64,000 nucleotides of DNA from Sphingobacterium sp. SYP-B4668 (GTDB lineage: Bacteria; Bacteroidota; Bacteroidia; Sphingobacteriales; Sphingobacteriaceae): assembly GCF_027627455.1 (NCBI RefSeq), contig NZ_CP115483.1, positions 4,960,001 through 5,024,000 of the forward strand. Direction: 5' to 3'. The position numbers were made by a program, and so were the translations under genes. Shown one piece after another: positions 61,457 to 64,000 of this stretch. Below the pieces are notes generated by a model, which searched no databases, was not told where the DNA came from, and saw only the letters and a list, made by a program, of their open reading frames with translations. Positions within the stretch are counted from its first letter, which is position 1. Every line of letters begins with the position of its first letter.

Positions 61457-64000
61457 TTATCTGAGATTATAACGAAGCGTCACCCCGTAGGTTTGTGGAT
61501 CTCCAACAACACCTGCATATTGACCAGCATTACCCGGTGCAGCCAGCAATTGTTCGTAATAGTCTTTGTTGGTCAAATTCCGACTCCATACAATGACTGT
61601 AATCCCATTTGTCGCTTTAAATCCAACGCGTGCGTTCAATAATGCATATGCATCAATGTTCAAATATTTTGATGGGGATGGACTAGATGAGAATTTTGAC
61701 CGGTAAAAGAGGTCTGTTCCAAAAAAGTAAGTCCCTTGGAGGCCTATTAAATTTCCTTTGGCCGTCAATTCTGCCGCGAGTGACCATGACCATTTGGAAA
61801 TCCCGGGCAGTTCACCACCAGAGACATCTTTAAATGCCTCTGCCCCTCCGACCTCTTCTAAAGGAACTGGTGCATTGGTAAACTTCACGTATTTTCCATC
61901 CGTATAAGCTAATGCCCCATTCAACCTTAGAAAATCCCATGGTCTAATGCTCCCATCTAATTCAAAGCCCTGTACCCGAACTTTTTCAGCATTCGCTAAA
62001 TATCCTCGATTTACGCCAGGGTCCGGTGTTTGGACTTGAGTTTGGTAATCTTTGATATTGGTTTGATACAACGTAAGGTTTAAGAAAGAGTTTCTGCTAG
62101 GGCTTGTTTTTACACCAAACTCCACGTGATTGACAGATTCGGGTTTTACCTCAGCCAGGTCTGTGGCAACCTGTCCATCGATAACAGGTAATCCCCCTAC
62201 ATTAATACCTATTGGTTTATAACTCTTTGAATAGGTGGCATAGGCATTATAGCTTGGTGTAAATTTATACTGCAAAGATAATTGACCAGATAAATTACCT
62301 GCATCGGCATTAATGTCAAAAGTCTGGTCTGAATAAATGCTATTTACGGCTGCCAGTTGTGCCGGAGTGTATTCAATCTTGTTATCTATATACTTGGTAC
62401 GATCGTAGTTGGCTACTTTTTTATCGTAGTTGTACCGTATTCCTGGCAACACATGCAATTTAGAGGTTACCGCCCAATCAATTTGAGAAAACACGGCCAA
62501 ACTAGTGCTCTTGATGCCGTATTTTGTACGAATACCAACCTTATCGATTAGACCTGGAGCCCATTGGGTCTGAGAAGCATTGCTTTGCTGAAAACGCCAT
62601 AATGCATCACCAGCCTCCTCTGTATGTACTGGATCTGTCTTCAAATCCTGCCACAAACCAAATACACCTACCACACCGCTTACCTTCTCGCTTAGATTTC
62701 CAGAATAACGGAATTCTTGAGACCACTGGTCGTGAACAGAATTGCCGGCGGATATGGTATATACGGGGACACCTAAATAATCCCTATCGTTTAAAGGTAC
62801 CCAATTCCAATATCTCCAGGCAGATGTGGAAGTCAATGTCCCATTTCCAATTTTGTAGTCTGCATTTAGAGATATGCCCCCTAATTCGTTATCGGCCTTG
62901 GAACGTGTATCCAAATCGACTTTTCTTTCAAAAGCACTTTTGTAAGGAATTTCATAACCGAGATCTTTTATAATACTATTGAATTGTCGATACTCTGAAC
63001 GTTGATTTTGCACAACACCCGCGATACCCCATCCATATCCGTCTGGCCTTTGTTTGGTCACATCCCCAGCTAATGATATCTTCAGATTCTCATTGGGGGT
63101 AAATAGCAATTGGCCTCGAACACCCAAATTATTGATATCATTTATATTCCGGTCGGAATAGACATTGTATAAGGTTCCGTCACGCTGTGTACCTGAAAAT
63201 GATACTCTAGCGGCCAATTTGTCTTTAACTAGTGGGCCGCTGAGCGAGGTTTTAGCCTGTATATATCCATAGTTTCCATAGCTTAACTCAAAATTGGCGC
63301 TTGGTGTAAATTCGGGTAGACGCGAGGTGATATTAAAGGCTCCTGATGTCGTATTCTTACCAAACAATGTTCCCTGAGGTCCTCTTAAGACTTCTATCTG
63401 TTCAATATCGATAAAATCAAGCCACGTGGCAGCAGGACGAGCTAAATAAACACCATCTAAATAAAAGCCTACACCTGGATCTATCCCGTCATTAGTGAGT
63501 CCATAAGTAGACCCCAGCCCTCTAATATTTAGGGTCGTATTCCGTGCATTAGAGGAGTATAATTGTACGGTAGGAACGGCTTCCTTAATCCGGGCAACAT
63601 TGAATGCTCCGGCATCTTCTATGGTACTGGCCCTTATTATAGAAACCGGTATGGGAACATCTTGAATCCGCTCTGATCTCCGACGTGACGTCACCAAAAC
63701 TTGATCTAACGCATTTAAACTAGGAGCTAGTTCTATAATTGTGGGCGAGGTTTCGACCACAATCTTCTGACTTGCATATCCTACATAAGATACATTCACG
63801 GTGAATGGTAACTTCTGTCCGGTGACAAATTGAAACTTGCCATCACGGTCGGTTTTGACCTGATGCGTCACGGCTTCTAACTGTACTGTCACTCCAGAAA
63901 TGGGTTCTTTTGTAGTGGCATCAATGACTGTGCCGACCAACGAAGCATTGATAATAGGTTTTGGCTCGACTTGTGCCTGACCCGAGGTGTGTATTAAAAT
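61457..64000 (-). CDS. TonB-dependent receptor, FyuA-like, with SusC-type N-terminal module; start beyond window
   Basis: 847 residues are visible; the gene runs off the right edge, and the first codons seen (ILIHTSGQAQ) are the end of a signal peptide. Next comes the carboxypeptidase-D regulatory-like module (PIINASLVGTVIDATTKEP, TDRDGKFQFVTGQKLPF), nearly the same as in SusC2. Instead of the SusC signature the Ton-box region reads LDQVLVTSRRRSERIQDVPI, followed by a classic TonB plug (NIRGLGSTYG, IEVLRGPQGTLFGKNTTSGA) and a barrel ending TYGVTLRYNLR. The plug and barrel are of the type found in iron or small-metabolite receptors of proteobacteria. Its neighbours suggest a role in the same uptake pathway as SusC2/SusD. 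Confidence 0.9.
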   Translation of the reverse strand: MLIHTSGQAQVEPKPIINASLVGTVIDATTKEPISGVTVQLEAVTHQVKTDRDGKFQFVTGQKLPFTVNVSYVGYASQKIVVETSPTIIELAPSLNALDQVLVTSRRRSERIQDVPIPVSIIRASTIEDAGAFNVARIKEAVPTVQLYSSNARNTTLNIRGLGSTYGLTNDGIDPGVGFYLDGVYLARPAATWLDFIDIEQIEVLRGPQGTLFGKNTTSGAFNITSRLPEFTPSANFELSYGNYGYIQAKTSLSGPLVKDKLAARVSFSGTQRDGTLYNVYSDRNINDINNLGVRGQLLFTPNENLKISLAGDVTKQRPDGYGWGIAGVVQNQRSEYRQFNSIIKDLGYEIPYKSAFERKVDLDTRSKADNELGGISLNADYKIGNGTLTSTSAWRYWNWVPLNDRDYLGVPVYTISAGNSVHDQWSQEFRYSGNLSEKVSGVVGVFGLWQDLKTDPVHTEEAGDALWRFQQSNASQTQWAPGLIDKVGIRTKYGIKSTSLAVFSQIDWAVTSKLHVLPGIRYNYDKKVANYDRTKYIDNKIEYTPAQLAAVNSIYSDQTFDINADAGNLSGQLSLQYKFTPSYNAYATYSKSYKPIGINVGGLPVIDGQVATDLAEVKPESVNHVEFGVKTSPSRNSFLNLTLYQTNIKDYQTQVQTPDPGVNRGYLANAEKVRVQGFELDGSIRPWDFLRLNGALAYTDGKYVKFTNAPVPLEEVGGAEAFKDVSGGELPGISKWSWSLAAELTAKGNLIGLQGTYFFGTDLFYRSKFSSSPSPSKYLNIDAYALLNARVGFKATNGITVIVWSRNLTNKDYYEQLLAAPGNAGQYAGVVGDPQTYGVTLRYNLR

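Noticed and set aside
1..64000. CRISPR arrays, transposons, prophage genes or integrases
   Set aside because: No repeated spacer pattern, transposase, integrase or phage structural gene was seen on either strand.

Overview
The window looks like chromosomal DNA of a Bacteroidota bacterium, most likely Sphingobacteriaceae (Sphingobacterium or a close relative). The evidence is two SusC/SusD outer-membrane pairs, many Bacteroidota-type lipoproteins and secreted enzymes, a DUF6266 protein, a dimeric-type glycyl-tRNA synthetase, and repeated TAnnTTTG sequences (the Bacteroidota -7 promoter element) just upstream of housekeeping genes. No rRNA, tRNA, CRISPR array, transposase or phage gene was seen. 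Most gene groups end at long, nearly perfect hairpins, many of them placed between convergent genes so that they can serve both.

Layout. 1-7.3 kb (minus strand): the start of a SusD gene after a complete SusC receptor, then a GMC oxidoreductase with a Tat-type small subunit, a HAD phosphatase and a DUF6266 protein. 7.7-12.3 kb (plus): FAH-family hydrolase, secreted M23 peptidase, Bcp peroxiredoxin, glycyl-tRNA synthetase. 12.4-20.7 kb (minus): GH29 and GH95 alpha-L-fucosidases (overlapping by one base), a TlpA-like lipoprotein without active-site cysteines, an AraC regulator and an M64 metallopeptidase. Together they look like a small fucosylated-glycan or glycoprotein utilisation locus without its own SusCD. 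20.9-28.9 kb: catalase, an O-succinylhomoserine sulfhydrylase-like enzyme, Tpx, a FadL-like porin with an SGNH lipoprotein, OsmC, and a polytopic membrane protein. 29-44.4 kb: housekeeping genes (uvrA, mutL, two rhomboids of which the second looks inactive, a membrane EEP phosphatase, an S41 protease, fumC with a lipoprotein and an acyltransferase, a DUF3127 protein with an SSB-like tail, a THUMP-type RNA methyltransferase, an HD hydrolase). 44.5-47.2 kb: three secreted enzymes that all fit phosphodiester chemistry. 47.4-52.3 kb: DUF4197 protein, small membrane protein, peptidase T, nitroreductase, and an ECF sigma factor with its membrane partner.

52.4-64 kb (minus): the most distinctive accessory region. 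A FyuA-type TonB receptor (cut by the window edge) and a SusC receptor share an almost identical N-terminal module. They are followed by SusD, two tandem paralogous DoxX-like membrane proteins with the same unusual C-terminal domain, and a YeiH-type (putative sulfate/sulfite exporter) transporter. This is my best candidate for an undescribed system: a TonB-fed uptake locus joined to DoxX-type membrane proteins, possibly dealing with an organosulfur substrate. That function is inferred from family associations only.

Several starts were moved inward to an ATG where the longest reading frame begins at GTG/TTG or would place the start upstream of a promoter element or inside a hairpin (catalase, uvrA, mutL, RNA methyltransferase, S41 protease, AraC, SusC2, YeiH and others). 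All family assignments come from reading motifs by eye; no database search was run.
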